A stretch of 64,000 nucleotides of DNA. Origin: Siphonobacter aquaeclarae. Its GTDB lineage: Bacteria > Bacteroidota > Bacteroidia > Cytophagales > Spirosomataceae. A model generated the notes under the pieces. It was given only the letters and a program-made list of their open reading frames with translations, made no database searches and was not told where the DNA came from. Both the position numbers and the translations under genes were made by a program. This document shows, piece by piece, positions 43,226 to 53,006 of the stretch. How positions within the stretch are numbered: the first letter of the stretch is position 1; the number at the start of each line of letters is the position of its first letter. Location of the stretch: positions 675,515 through 739,514 of the forward strand of contig NZ_FNGS01000001.1 in the NCBI RefSeq assembly GCF_900103285.1, in the 5' to 3' direction.

Positions 43226-46200
43226 ATGAAAAAATCGCTACGCGGTTCTGCGTTTGTCGTACAAGCTATGCGGATATCGGTCTGTCATCTCCTCCTTGTT
43301 TTATTCTGCAGCAGCTTCGCCCTCGCCCATGACAGCGAGGCGCAGGAGTTGCTGCGCCAGCGCGTTTCCCTTCAGGTTCATGACCAGAGTCTGAAGAAAG
43401 TACTGACGGCCATCGAAAAGCAGACGGCGGTCAAGTTTCTTTACCGCGCGGACCTCGTCGAAAACCTTCCGGCCGTAACCCTGCAGGTAACCGACAAGCC
43501 CCTTGATCAGGTGCTGGAGCAGCTGCTGGCTCCCGGCGCGCTGACGTATACCGTTTCCGGACGGCAGATTGTCCTGGGCGCCCGTCCGCGGGTTGAAACG
43601 CCGCAGGACCGCCCCCAGGCCCGGCCCATCCGCGGACGCGTCACCGCCGCGGAAAACGGTGAGGGCATTCCGGGGGTGAACGTACTGATCAAAGGCACCA
43701 GCCGGGGAATTACCACCGGCGCAAACGGTTCCTTCCAGCTGGATATTCCGGAAGAGGAAGGTACGACGCTCGTTTTCAGTTATGTAGGATATGAATCGCA
43801 GGAAGTGGCAGTCGGTAAGCAAACCGAACTGACTGTCGCCCTGAAACAAAATACGCAAAGCCTCAGGGAACTGGTGGTGGTCGGATATGGTACCCAAACC
43901 CGCCAGAACCTGACGAGTGCTATCTCGACGGTGAAACCCGGCGAAATGAACGTCGGCGCCATCGCCGATGTCGGGCAGTTGCTGCAGGGCAAAGTTCCGG
44001 GACTTAATATTTCGGCCAGCGGCGACCCGAACTCCAATGCGGCGGTTATTCTCCGCGGGGCGTCGACGCTCAATAGTTCACAGGGACCTTTTTACGTGAT
44101 CGACGGCATTCCGGGCGCAGATATTTCAACCATTGCGCCGGATGATATCGCGTCGATCGACGTCCTGAAAGATGCGGCGGCAACCGCTATCTATGGAAAC
44201 CGGGCCGCCAACGGCGTTATTCTCGTTACGACCAAACGCGGAAAGAAAGGCCAGATGCAGATTTCCTACCACGGGTATGTCGGTATTGAAAAAGTATCGA
44301 ACCAGCTCGACGTCATGAATGCCGATCAGCTGCGGGGTTTTCTGACGAAAAACAACCTGTCTTTCTCGCCTGCCGACGACAAAGGCGCGAATACCAACTG
44401 GCAGGATGCCGTTCAGCGGAGTACAGCTATCTCCCACAACCACAACCTTTCGCTGGGAGGCGGTACCGAGCACAGTACCTACTCGATGAGCCTCAACTAC
44501 CTCGACAAGCAGGGTATTTTGCAGGGAAGTTCGCTGAACCGCGTCATTGCGCGGTTGTCAATGGAGCAATCGGCGTTTAACGACAAGCTCAAACTCGGCC
44601 TGACCGTCACGAACTCCAGCAGCAATGCCAACAATACGCCGATGCGGAATAACGTCCTCCTGCAGATGATCAACCACCTGCCGGTATCGCCCATCCGGAA
44701 TGCCGACGGCTCCTATTTCGAGAACTTCATCAACACCGGCTACTTCAACCCGGTGGCGATGGTCGAACAGGGAAAGGATAACACCAAGAACAACAACCTG
44801 ACGGGCGCGTTTACGGCACACCTCAACCTGCCCTTTGGGCTGAGTTATGACCTGAATGTGTCGTATCAGCGATTGTCGTCGATGCACGGCGAGTACTATG
44901 GCGCATATTATTCCCAGTATAACAGCGCCAACTTTTACAACAACCCCGATCCTCCGGCCACGAAAATACTTGTCAATTTTGGAACGAATGGCTCGGCTCT
45001 GCGGAATACCTACCAGAATACGAGCAAGATCGTGGAGAGTTTCCTGACGTGGAACCGGACCTTCGGCGATCACTCGATCAATGCCGTTGTCGGGTATTCC
45101 TATCAGGGAAATGTCTATGGAGACGGTTTCCAGACGACGAGCACCAATTTCCCGGTAGACAATATTTCGTATAACAACCTGTCGCTCAGCAATCCATATG
45201 CGATTTCCTCTTACCGGATCAACTTCGGGGCAGATGGTATCTACCAGGAAACAAAGCTGATTTCGGACTTCGGCCGTCTGAACTACAACTTCAAAGAGAA
45301 GTACCTGTTGCAGGCATCGATCCGCCGCGACGGCAGCTCGGTATTCGGCGCCAATCATCACTGGGGGTACTTCCCCGCAGCGGGGGTAGCCTGGCGCGTG
45401 AGCCAGGAAGGCTTCATGAAAAACCAGTCGACGTTCGACGACCTGAAGCTCCGCGCCAGCTACGGCGTGACGGGTAACTCTTCCGGTTTCAATGCCTATA
45501 CCGCGCAGGTCATTTCCGGCAGCCTCGGCACCTACTATTACAACGGCGTTCAGACGGCAGCGTATGGTCCGACGCAGGCCTCCAATGCTGATCTTCAGTG
45601 GGAAAAGACCGCGACGACCAACATCGGCGTAGACTTTTCCCTCCTGAAAGGCAAAATCTCCGGTAGCGTTGAATGGTACGACAAGAATACCACCGGCATG
45701 ATTTACTCCTACCGTGTAGACCCCGTGAAGGTACCGTCGGGCAGCATTGTCGCCAACGGAGGCAGCATGAACAACAAGGGGATTGAGGTAAGCCTGGGTG
45801 CGACGCCGGTAAAAGCCGGGCGGTTCAGCTGGTCGACCAATCTGAACCTGGCCCATAACGTCAACAAGATCACGAGCCTCACCAACCCACTGTTTGCCGG
45901 CGGCGACTCCACGCGCCTGACGCAACCGGACGGCGGCGGTCAGACCAACAGTACCCTGCAAATCCTGAAAGCCGGCAAGCCGCTCGGTCAGTTCTTTACG
46001 ATCGAGTATGCCGGGAAAAACGACCAGGGCGTGTCGCAGTATTACACGAAAAATGGCGGTCTGACGACGACCCCGTCCATTGGCGTGGACTACCGCTACG
46101 CCGGCAGCCCGCAGCCGAAGCTGCTCGTCGGCTGGACCAACAGTTTCCGCTACGGCAATTTTGACCTGAATATCTTTTTCCGGGGAGTCTTCGGAAACAA

Positions 46201-46564
46201 GATCTTCAACGCCACCCGGGCGGATCTGTTCCGCCCGAGTACGGCGCAGTATTCGAATATTCTGGTGGAAGCAGGAAATGAGTCAATCAAAGACGTCAAC
46301 GCTTACAAGTATTCGACGCGGTTCATCGAAGACGGCAGCTATGTGCGGCTCGATAACGCAACGCTTGGGTACAACTTCCGCAACCTCGGTCCGTCGGTGC
46401 GCTCGGTCCGGTTCTATGCCACGGTCAACAATGCCTTCGTGCTGACGAAGTACAAGGGCATTGATCCGGAAGTGAATCAGGGAGGGATTGCTCCCGGGGT
46501 GGATTCCAACAACTTCTACCCCAAAACCCGTACCCTTCTCTTTGGTGTAAACGTGTCATTCTGA
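43226..46564 (+). CDS. SusC/RagA-type TonB-dependent transporter with STN domain
   Basis: 1112-residue outer membrane transporter. The chosen ATG at 43226 (MKKSLRGSAFVVQAMRIS) avoids a 33-residue extension of no signal character. The signal region ends near ALAHDSEAQ. The STN domain is at about 35-110 (QRVSLQVHDQSLKKVLTAIE), the carboxypeptidase-regulatory-like domain at about 134-205 (IRGRVTAAENGEGIPGVNVL) and the TonB-box/plug start at LRELVVVGYGTQTRQNLTSA. The barrel ends in TRTLLFGVNVSF. It belongs with the sigma/FecR pair upstream and the SusD gene 14 bases downstream, a complete regulated uptake locus. Confidence 0.96.
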   Translation: MKKSLRGSAFVVQAMRISVCHLLLVLFCSSFALAHDSEAQELLRQRVSLQVHDQSLKKVLTAIEKQTAVKFLYRADLVENLPAVTLQVTDKPLDQVLEQLLAPGALTYTVSGRQIVLGARPRVETPQDRPQARPIRGRVTAAENGEGIPGVNVLIKGTSRGITTGANGSFQLDIPEEEGTTLVFSYVGYESQEVAVGKQTELTVALKQNTQSLRELVVVGYGTQTRQNLTSAISTVKPGEMNVGAIADVGQLLQGKVPGLNISASGDPNSNAAVILRGASTLNSSQGPFYVIDGIPGADISTIAPDDIASIDVLKDAAATAIYGNRAANGVILVTTKRGKKGQMQISYHGYVGIEKVSNQLDVMNADQLRGFLTKNNLSFSPADDKGANTNWQDAVQRSTAISHNHNLSLGGGTEHSTYSMSLNYLDKQGILQGSSLNRVIARLSMEQSAFNDKLKLGLTVTNSSSNANNTPMRNNVLLQMINHLPVSPIRNADGSYFENFINTGYFNPVAMVEQGKDNTKNNNLTGAFTAHLNLPFGLSYDLNVSYQRLSSMHGEYYGAYYSQYNSANFYNNPDPPATKILVNFGTNGSALRNTYQNTSKIVESFLTWNRTFGDHSINAVVGYSYQGNVYGDGFQTTSTNFPVDNISYNNLSLSNPYAISSYRINFGADGIYQETKLISDFGRLNYNFKEKYLLQASIRRDGSSVFGANHHWGYFPAAGVAWRVSQEGFMKNQSTFDDLKLRASYGVTGNSSGFNAYTAQVISGSLGTYYYNGVQTAAYGPTQASNADLQWEKTATTNIGVDFSLLKGKISGSVEWYDKNTTGMIYSYRVDPVKVPSGSIVANGGSMNNKGIEVSLGATPVKAGRFSWSTNLNLAHNVNKITSLTNPLFAGGDSTRLTQPDGGGQTNSTLQILKAGKPLGQFFTIEYAGKNDQGVSQYYTKNGGLTTTPSIGVDYRYAGSPQPKLLVGWTNSFRYGNFDLNIFFRGVFGNKIFNATRADLFRPSTAQYSNILVEAGNESIKDVNAYKYSTRFIEDGSYVRLDNATLGYNFRNLGPSVRSVRFYATVNNAFVLTKYKGIDPEVNQGGIAPGVDSNNFYPKTRTLLFGVNVSF

Positions 46565-46578
46565 AACAGCAACGAATC

Positions 46579-48192
46579 ATGAACAAAATATTTGGCGGTT
46601 TCCTCCTCCTGCTCACCGGCGCCCTGACGGCGTGTCACGACATCAACGTGCCGGTCACCACGGAACTGACTCCCGAAATTTTCCCCCAGAATTCTGCCCA
46701 GTTTATCCAGGCATCCGGACCTCCGTACGCGGCTTTCCGGGGCAATTTCGCGCTCGACTACTGGTTCATGCAGACGCTCAGTACTGACGAGGCCATCCTC
46801 CCGGCCCGCGGCGGCAACTGGTATGATAATCAGAACTATATGATGCTTCACTACCACAGCTGGACGAAAGATCACCCGTGGACGGCGAGTGCATGGAGCT
46901 GGCTGTCGACCGTGATCGGTACTACCAATCAGGCCCTGTCGATTCTCGACAAAACCATTCCTGCGAATTCGACAGCGAAGCCGATGAACCTCGCCGAGCT
47001 GAAAATGCTGCGGGCGACGGCCTACTTCATGATGATGGATCTTTTCGGAAATGTCCCGATTGATACCACCTATGGCGATTATACGCCACACCCGAACGTA
47101 CCGCGGACGCAGGTTTTCAATTTCATCGAGAAAGAAGTGAAAGCCGCCCTGCCGTACCTCAGCCGGGCGACGGGCCAGGCTACCTACGGGCGGGCCAACA
47201 AGTTTACCGGGTATGCACTGCTCGCCAAAATGTACCTCAACGCCGAGTACTACACCGGAACCGCCCGGTATCAGGATTGCGTGGTAGCCTGCGACAGCGT
47301 CATCAATACCGGCTTGTATGCGATTGAGCCGCGCAGTTCGTACCTGAAGATGTTTTACCCGGACAACGGCCCGCAGATGAAGGAATTCATCTTTGCCGTA
47401 CCGTACGATCCGGCGGCGATCGCGATGCCGGGTACCAACGGATTCATGTACCGGGCCCGGTACGACGTTCCGCGATCGGCCCGCGCCAAATTCAACCTGC
47501 CGTTTACACCGAGTGCGGCAGAAAGTACACTTCCGGAGTTTTACGCGCATTTCAACGATCCGAACGACGTCCGCAACGGTCAGTGGCTGACCGGCAAGCA
47601 GTACATGAACGACGGCGTCACGCCCGTCACTGTCACCACCACCAAAAAGGGGTACGATCAGTTTTATGCCGGCTCCGACGGCGCAGCGCCCTATACCTAC
47701 CAGGTGGAGCTGACGCCGAACGTAACGCTGCGGCAGGACGTGACGACCTTTGATTGCGGAAACGACGAAATCGCCTGGAATATGGGCTACCGGAACATCA
47801 AGTTTTACCCGGATCAGTCCTCTACTTCCCGGAACCAAAACAACGATGTACCCGTCTTCCGTTATTCTGACGTCATCCTGATGAAGGCCGAGGCGCTGCT
47901 TCGCGGTGCAGCGCCGACGATGGGACATACGGCGCTGTCTCTCGTCAACATGGTACGCTCTAACCGGACTACTTCCCCGGCGTGGACCTCGGTGACGCTC
48001 GAAGACCTCTTCGCAGAGCGTTCCCGCGAGCTCGCCTACGAAACATGGCACCGCAATGACATGATCCGTTTCGGGAAGTTTGAAGGCAAATGGGGTTTCA
48101 AAACCGATGCGGCCGTTACGCGCCGGATTTTCCCGGTACCGACGACGGCTTTTGTTGTCAATAGTGCATTGACGCAGAATCCGGGATACTGA
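46579..48192 (+). CDS. SusD/RagB-family nutrient-binding lipoprotein
   Basis: 537-residue surface lipoprotein partner of the preceding SusC. The signal NKIFGGFLLLLTGALTAC puts the lipid Cys at 19. The SusD fold is supported by the TPR-like core (LAELKMLRATAYFMMMDLFG, about 135-155), KFTGYALLAKMYLNAEYYTG and the C-terminal domain (VPVFRYSDVILMKAEALLRG, LEDLFAERSRELAYETWHRN). It ends the sigma-FecR-SusC-SusD locus, followed by a strong terminator. The ligand is unknown; the convergent sialidase-like gene is a candidate functional neighbour. Confidence 0.96.
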   Translation: MNKIFGGFLLLLTGALTACHDINVPVTTELTPEIFPQNSAQFIQASGPPYAAFRGNFALDYWFMQTLSTDEAILPARGGNWYDNQNYMMLHYHSWTKDHPWTASAWSWLSTVIGTTNQALSILDKTIPANSTAKPMNLAELKMLRATAYFMMMDLFGNVPIDTTYGDYTPHPNVPRTQVFNFIEKEVKAALPYLSRATGQATYGRANKFTGYALLAKMYLNAEYYTGTARYQDCVVACDSVINTGLYAIEPRSSYLKMFYPDNGPQMKEFIFAVPYDPAAIAMPGTNGFMYRARYDVPRSARAKFNLPFTPSAAESTLPEFYAHFNDPNDVRNGQWLTGKQYMNDGVTPVTVTTTKKGYDQFYAGSDGAAPYTYQVELTPNVTLRQDVTTFDCGNDEIAWNMGYRNIKFYPDQSSTSRNQNNDVPVFRYSDVILMKAEALLRGAAPTMGHTALSLVNMVRSNRTTSPAWTSVTLEDLFAERSRELAYETWHRNDMIRFGKFEGKWGFKTDAAVTRRIFPVPTTAFVVNSALTQNPGY

Positions 48193-48202
48193 TTTTTGTC
48201 CG

Positions 48203-48242
48203 AACGAAAAACGGCTGAGCGTCTGCTCAGCCGTTTTTCGTT
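48203..48242. terminator. Strong bidirectional terminator
   Basis: An 18-base perfect stem, AACGAAAAACGGCTGAGC (48203-48220) with its complement (48225-48242), has a GTCT loop. It ends both the SusD gene on the plus strand and the convergent sialidase-like gene on the minus strand, whose stop is 2 bases away. Confidence 0.93.
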
Positions 48243-48243
48243 G

Positions 48244-50115
48244 TTATCGCTTCACCCGTACCACCACATCATCAACCAGAAAAGACGCCATACGTACCGG
48301 CTCGTCTGCTCCCGGCAGCGGCGGATGTGGGTCTTCATTCGGTGTTTTACGATTGGGTAAATCGCGGTAGGGCCCGGTGCGCAGCGACAAACGCTCGACC
48401 GATTTCACTGCTTCCGCCAGCGCGGCTTTTTCGAGAACCGGTTTGCCGTTGATGGAAAGATCGAATGACCCGGCGGTCAGGCCGGTACGTACCCGGATAC
48501 TCACCGCATATTCCCGATCCGGCTCATAGGTACCGGCTATTTTTTCGACGGTTCCGTCCAGGGCAACAATTTTCCCGCGGTCATCGAAACGAATGCGTAC
48601 CGGACGGTTGCCGTACTGATCCGTGAGATCAATCTCGAGGCTTCCGTGATTAGCCTGTGCCGGCTTTATTTTCAGCGAACATTCCACCGTTGTACCTTCT
48701 TCAAAAACACGAATGGCGCGGGCATAGTCGTATGGGTCGCGATCCGATAGTTCCAGGCATTTTTCTCCGTTCCGGTCAACGATTGTCACCGGCGCCCATG
48801 CCGGCACATAGATATTCCAGTCGGGTACTGCACCGCCCGGGGTCAGGTTGTTGAAGGTATCCAGGACATCCCCCTGCACCGCATACCGTACCGGCGTCGG
48901 AATACGGCTGATCCAGATATCCTCCTTGTTCATGCTGTACGACAGCCACATATCGTTTCCGGGTGGTCTGCCGTTGCCTTCCGGGATACCCCGCATGTAG
49001 CAGGGACCGAAGTCTTTCCACCGGCCGAAAAACCGGCGCGGGGGTACCTCGCCCTGAACCAGCAGCATATGGTCGTAGAGAATACCGTCGTCTCCCGTAA
49101 CCACGACCAGCGGATAGCGGTATTCATCCGTCTCGATGGGATTATAGCAGATCGCATACCGGCCGTCAGGCGTTTGCTGCCCCCATTGCTTGCCGCCGGC
49201 CATGGTGAGTGTCGGAACCTTGACGGGCAGGGAAAACGTCGCTCCTTCGTCTTCTGATAGCGCAGCTTTGGAGCGTTTCCAGAGGGCTACCAGCTTTCCA
49301 TCTTTTCGGTGATACCAGTTAAAGGCCTGTAAATCAAGTGCAGTATCGAGGTTATTGCGGTAAAACCCATCCAGTCCGTTGTCCTCTTCCCGCCATTGGA
49401 GCGTATGCAGGCGATTTGCAAGAAGGGCTTCGCAGGCGGCGATAAATCCGGCGTCTTTCGACGACCGGTAGAAAGGATAGCGGGTATTCTTTTCCGACCA
49501 GCGCACACCGTCCGCCGAAGTATGACTGGTATACCGGATGAAATAGATGGGCCCCATCGTACCGTCTTCCCGCATTTCGCGCACTACCCGGCCGATACCG
49601 CCCTCCCGGAAGGGCTCTTCGGCGTGGGCATAGAAACCGAGTACGAGCAGCTTTCCGTTGGGTGCGACAAAAAAGCCCATTCGCTGGTGCATCATATATC
49701 CGGTGGAGCCGGTGGGCAGTTTCACGCCGTCCGGCGCAGAATAGGGCGGGAAAACAACGCGGGGTTTTGTCCAGGTACGCCCGTCGGTGGAAGTAACGAG
49801 GAGTGTTTGTCCCGGAGCGATGTGCTCGTCTACCGGATTGCTGAGGTATTCCTGGTAAAATTTCCCCTTCCAGTAGCAAAGATCAGACCCGTGGTTGTAG
49901 GTCCAGCCGAAGCCGTCTGCTTCTTCGGGACGCGTGCGGTTGGCCCGGACGGTCTGACGGCTTTCGACACCGATGGCATACCGGAGCCGCCCTTCGTGTA
50001 CCTGCGGATCGGCACTGATTCCACCCACGTAGCGGACGGGCTCGGATGCGCTGCCCGTCTGCGCCTGCGCGACACCCGTTCCCAGCAGAAAGACAATACC
50101 TATAAAACGAAACAT
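48244..50115 (-). CDS. Secreted sialidase-like beta-propeller protein with C-terminal lectin-like domain
   Basis: Exported 623-residue protein with signal peptide MFRFIGIVFLLGTGVAQAQ. The N-terminal 430 residues read as a six-bladed sialidase-like propeller with BNR/Asp-box-style repeats (LLVTSTDGRTWTKPRVVF, YTSHTSADGVRWSEKNTRYP, KAALSEDEGATFSLPVKV). The last 200 residues (ECSLKIKPAQANHGSLEIDL, SFDLSINGKPVLEKA, SFLVDDVVVRVKR) look like a concanavalin-like jelly roll. It may act on a polysaccharide; I cannot confirm the sialidase arginine triad, so true sialidase activity is doubtful. It lies convergent to the SusCD locus and could supply its substrate. Confidence 0.65.
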   Translation of the reverse strand: MFRFIGIVFLLGTGVAQAQTGSASEPVRYVGGISADPQVHEGRLRYAIGVESRQTVRANRTRPEEADGFGWTYNHGSDLCYWKGKFYQEYLSNPVDEHIAPGQTLLVTSTDGRTWTKPRVVFPPYSAPDGVKLPTGSTGYMMHQRMGFFVAPNGKLLVLGFYAHAEEPFREGGIGRVVREMREDGTMGPIYFIRYTSHTSADGVRWSEKNTRYPFYRSSKDAGFIAACEALLANRLHTLQWREEDNGLDGFYRNNLDTALDLQAFNWYHRKDGKLVALWKRSKAALSEDEGATFSLPVKVPTLTMAGGKQWGQQTPDGRYAICYNPIETDEYRYPLVVVTGDDGILYDHMLLVQGEVPPRRFFGRWKDFGPCYMRGIPEGNGRPPGNDMWLSYSMNKEDIWISRIPTPVRYAVQGDVLDTFNNLTPGGAVPDWNIYVPAWAPVTIVDRNGEKCLELSDRDPYDYARAIRVFEEGTTVECSLKIKPAQANHGSLEIDLTDQYGNRPVRIRFDDRGKIVALDGTVEKIAGTYEPDREYAVSIRVRTGLTAGSFDLSINGKPVLEKAALAEAVKSVERLSLRTGPYRDLPNRKTPNEDPHPPLPGADEPVRMASFLVDDVVVRVKR

Positions 50116-50267
50116 ACCTGACAGCAACTGATGTACCGGAGAATACGCCGAAAAGGCGTCGGCGGGCTAGCCCGAAGCGCGGACAATGTTCCGGCTGCGC
50201 CAAAACCGGACCGCCCTTCTGAGACAGCAAGTATTTCGACAAATCTAAAATTTTCCAGATCGGGCCG

Positions 50268-50281
50268 ATAACCCTATTTTG
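50268..50281 (+). promoter_or_regulatory. Promoter-region motif upstream of the protease-locus sigma gene
   Basis: ATAACCCTATTTTG lies about 57 bases before the sigma factor ATG. TATTTTG resembles a -7 box one base short of TAnnTTTG. The 12-base ATAACCCTATTT recurs at 62587-62598, in the promoter region of the convergent ten-gene unit. Confidence 0.35.
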
Positions 50282-50338
50282 CAGTGTTGCATACTAAGTA
50301 AAGTGGCTATTTTCCCGGGAAATTCTCAACCCCACTGT

Positions 50339-50938
50339 ATGTATCCGAGCGGTCATTTGTCCTCCTCTCAAGCGGACGAAGCGTTGTATCAGGCGCTTGT
50401 CTCCGACGAGAAAAAAGCCTGGAATACTCTCTATGCCGATGTTTACCGGCGGTTTATCCCCTATGCCCTGCAACGAAGCACGGTCTCCGAAGACGATGCC
50501 GGTGATATCCTTCAGGAAGCGTTCGCGGTTTTTTCAGTAAACCTCCGCAACGGACGGTACCAGTTTGTCGGCAAGCCGGTAGGCGCTTATGTCTTTCGCC
50601 TTTGTCAATTAAAATGGTATACGTTTATGCGGGATACCGATAAACCCCTGCCGCTGGATAGTCTCCGGAAAACCGGCGAGGACGACGACGAGGACTTCGA
50701 GTGGGATCTGGCCGACGTCGCCAACACGCCCGGCGGAGACCTGAACGCCCTCGAAAAAGCGATGCTGGAATTGCAGGATGGCTGCCGGAAGCTGATGCAG
50801 TTTTTTTACGTCGAGGAGAAATCCCTCGCCGAATGCGGCGCACTCCTCGGCATTCAGGAAGGCTCGGCCAAAGTAAAACGCTTCCGCTGCGCACAACAAC
50901 TCCGGGATCTGTATTTCCGATACCGAAAAGACGATTAA
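50339..50938 (+). CDS. ECF-type RNA polymerase sigma factor
   Basis: 199-residue sigma factor distinct from the FecI-like one at 41325. Region 2 is seen in KKAWNTLYADVYRRFIPYAL and SEDDAGDILQEAFAVFSVNL. An acidic linker (KTGEDDDEDFEWDLAD) precedes region 4 (KSLAECGALLGIQEGSAKVK). The ATG at 50339 is chosen over an upstream TTG, since it follows the promoter-like motif at a normal distance. The next gene, 2 bases downstream, encodes an anti-sigma-like membrane protein, and the third a secreted papain-like protease. This sigma factor is the best candidate regulator of the convergent protease operon; that link is inference. Confidence 0.9.
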   Translation: MYPSGHLSSSQADEALYQALVSDEKKAWNTLYADVYRRFIPYALQRSTVSEDDAGDILQEAFAVFSVNLRNGRYQFVGKPVGAYVFRLCQLKWYTFMRDTDKPLPLDSLRKTGEDDDEDFEWDLADVANTPGGDLNALEKAMLELQDGCRKLMQFFYVEEKSLAECGALLGIQEGSAKVKRFRCAQQLRDLYFRYRKDD

Positions 50939-50940
50939 TC

Positions 50941-51597
50941 ATGGATTTGACCAACGAACTGCTTACCGACATAGCCCGCTACCTCGACGGCACCATGCAG
51001 GGTCCGGAAAGGGACGCCTTTGCCGGCCGGATGGAAAGTGAAGACGGCCTCCGCCTCGAAGTACAGCTTCAGCAGGAAATACGCGAAGGCATGAAAATAC
51101 TGGCCGAAAAAGAGCGCTTCAAGGCTATTCACGCTGAAGTGATCGGGGCAACTGCCATCGCCGCCCGACCCGTCAGGCGTTTACCCTGGCGTCCGCTGGC
51201 GATTGCCGCGAGCCTGGCGCTGCTCCTGGGTATCGGCTGGTGGTGGTGGGCCGGTCAGGCAACCGACCGCTACCTCGCCGCCGGCCCCAAGCCTGAACCG
51301 GTGCTGCTGCCGGACGACGAACGGCTCGGCGCGAGCCCGGAACGGCATACTGCCGATTCGCTCGCACTCGCGGCAGCCCTGACAACCCTGCGCCATACCG
51401 GCGCCGAAAGTGCGATTCCGGCACTGGAAAAAGTAGCCTCCCAACCGCTCAACCACTGGACAGCCAGCGCGGAGTGGTACCTCGCCATCGCTTACCGCAA
51501 GGAGGGCCGGAAGGAAGACGCGCGCCGACTGCTGGAACGCATCGCGGCGACAGAAGGTCACCCCTATCAGGCCGAGGCCGCTAAAGAACTTCGGTAA
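50941..51597 (+). CDS. Anti-sigma-like membrane protein with TPR-like periplasmic tail
   Basis: 218 residues with one membrane segment (about 82-100, LAIAASLALLLGIGWWWWAG). The cytoplasmic part (TDIARYLDGTMQGPERDAFA, then a helical KILAEKERFKAIHAEVIGA) resembles N-terminal anti-sigma regions. The periplasmic part ends with TPR-like helices (NHWTASAEWYLAIAYRKEGR, DARRLLERIAATEGHPYQAE). Its position 2 bases after a sigma factor gene supports an anti-sigma role. There is no FecR or zinc-binding anti-sigma motif. Its stop overlaps the ATG of the papain-like protease by one base, suggesting the protease acts in the same signalling circuit. Confidence 0.75.
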   Translation: MDLTNELLTDIARYLDGTMQGPERDAFAGRMESEDGLRLEVQLQQEIREGMKILAEKERFKAIHAEVIGATAIAARPVRRLPWRPLAIAASLALLLGIGWWWWAGQATDRYLAAGPKPEPVLLPDDERLGASPERHTADSLALAAALTTLRHTGAESAIPALEKVASQPLNHWTASAEWYLAIAYRKEGRKEDARRLLERIAATEGHPYQAEAAKELR

Positions 51598-52424
51598 TGA
51601 AGCGCTGGTGGTGGTTATTCGGACTGTTTCTTCCGGGAATCCTGCAGGCGCAGCCGGTTCCCAAAACGGGTCTCGTCTTCGACGATCCGGGCTATGAGGC
51701 ACTGCCGTTTTCCGGTTCGCTGGGAAAAGGACCCCTGCCTGCGAAAATATCGATGGAAGCCTGGTGCCCGGTCGTGCAAACACAGGGCCCCTACTCTACC
51801 TGTGTCGGATTCGCGTGCGGATACTACCTCCACACCATCCTGGAGGCGCGGAGCCGCAGACTCACGACGCGATCGCAGATAACACCCATCGCTTTTTCTC
51901 CCGGGTATGTGTATGAAAAAGCCAAGTCTTCAAAAGATTACGATTGCTCCCAGGGTATTTCCCTCGTAAAGGCGCTGGAAGTCATGAAGGAATACGGCAG
52001 TACCCCTATCCGCGAGTATCCCTATCCCTCCTGCGGAAAGAGTACCGGGAAGGCGGATCAGTCAGCCCGTACGTTCCGCATCGCTGGCTATGACCGGGTG
52101 TTTCTGGCGAAAGATACGCCGTCCGACAAAACACGGTACCTCAAACAAGCCCTGGCCGACGGGCAGCCGGTGGTGGTCGGACTGGCCGTACCCGCGTCTT
52201 TCTATTTCACCCGCAGTACCTGGCAGCCCGCGCCCGGAGATAACCCCGCCGACCCGAAGCTAACCGGCCATGCACTGTGTGTAATTGGGTATGACGATGA
52301 AAAAGGCGCCTTTCGCATCATCAACAGCTTCGGCAAAAACTGGGCCGACAGCGGATACTGCTGGATTACGTATACCGATATGGGGCGGTTTGTGCGGTAT
52401 GGCTTTGTGATTCGGAAATCCTGA
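51597..52424 (+). CDS. Secreted papain-like (C1 family) cysteine protease
   Basis: Exported protease of 275 residues with signal peptide KRWWWLFGLFLPGILQAQ. The papain catalytic set is complete: oxyanion Gln63 and Cys69 in VVQTQGPYSTCVGFACGYY, His225 in TGHALCVIGYDDEK and Asn243 in IINSFGKNWADSGYCW. The start of the mature part, PKTGLVFDDPGYEALP, closely resembles PTGLLFDPAGYEKVP in the protease at 54472-55794, so the two are paralogues sharing an N-terminal extension; this one lacks the C-terminal DUF4384-like domain. It is translationally coupled to the anti-sigma-like gene and its stop is 3 bases from the stop of the convergent operon. Confidence 0.92.
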   Translation: MKRWWWLFGLFLPGILQAQPVPKTGLVFDDPGYEALPFSGSLGKGPLPAKISMEAWCPVVQTQGPYSTCVGFACGYYLHTILEARSRRLTTRSQITPIAFSPGYVYEKAKSSKDYDCSQGISLVKALEVMKEYGSTPIREYPYPSCGKSTGKADQSARTFRIAGYDRVFLAKDTPSDKTRYLKQALADGQPVVVGLAVPASFYFTRSTWQPAPGDNPADPKLTGHALCVIGYDDEKGAFRIINSFGKNWADSGYCWITYTDMGRFVRYGFVIRKS

Positions 52425-52427
52425 CCG

Positions 52428-52937
52428 TCAGGGCGTTACCGGATCTCCCATTTTCGCGGATATCCGGCTTCCCTCGCAGACGATGTCATAGTAGTATCCA
52501 TCACTGAAGGCTACCCGCGAGCCGCATTTACAGCATTCCGTTGTGTAGCCTTCGCTCTTTCTGACTTTGCCGCCCTTGCCGTCGGCAACCCAGTAAAAGG
52601 CTTCGCAATCCTGGCATTTAGTCGAGCCCGGAACCCGGGTACCTGCCGGCAGCAGGGTCGTTTTCGGGCCGGTCGGCTTCCGGCGGACGGGTTTTTCTTC
52701 CGCGATAATGGTCGTTTCCTTTTTCTCTTCGGTAAATTTCGGCGCAAAACGGTTCCACAACGCCACGACAGCGGCAATCGCAACAACCGCGATCAGCAGC
52801 GTTTTGCCGAACGAAATACCGCCGGATACTTCCGTCTGCGGATGGCCGCAGGCCGGGCAGGTATGATTGGCATCCAGTGGAACGACTTTTCCGTCTTCCT
52901 TGCAGAAAATATTGGTGCACTTTCCTTTTTTAGGCAT
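52428..52937 (-). CDS. Membrane protein with two zinc ribbons
   Basis: 169-residue protein, likely the last gene of the minus-strand protease operon. The N-terminal cytoplasmic zinc ribbon has CTNIFC and CPACG (Cys at about 6, 11, 27 and 30). One membrane segment follows at about 47-65 (LLIAVVAIAAVVALW). The C-terminal part, after a Lys/Glu-rich linker, has a second ribbon with CQDC and CCKCG spacing. The start at 52937 (MPKKGKC) is chosen because the upstream extension has no family character. No enzyme motif. The gap of 69 bases to the DUF4384 gene is the second largest in the unit, so membership in the operon is probable, not certain. Confidence 0.75.
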   Translation of the reverse strand: MPKKGKCTNIFCKEDGKVVPLDANHTCPACGHPQTEVSGGISFGKTLLIAVVAIAAVVALWNRFAPKFTEEKKETTIIAEEKPVRRKPTGPKTTLLPAGTRVPGSTKCQDCEAFYWVADGKGGKVRKSEGYTTECCKCGSRVAFSDGYYYDIVCEGSRISAKMGDPVTP

Positions 52938-53006
52938 GGGTAAGGGTATTAGTAACCGTGTTTTGTTCTGACAGACAGTTGCCGGCAATCTGAATATCCG
53001 CAACTG

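Noticed and set aside
44558-45961. 467-codon minus-strand open frame inside the SusC gene
   Set aside because: Antisense shadow of a clear TonB-dependent transporter; the translation is Arg/Val-rich with no recognisable domain.
46516-48051. 511-codon minus-strand open frame across the SusD gene
   Set aside because: Antisense to a clear SusD lipoprotein and without any domain signal.
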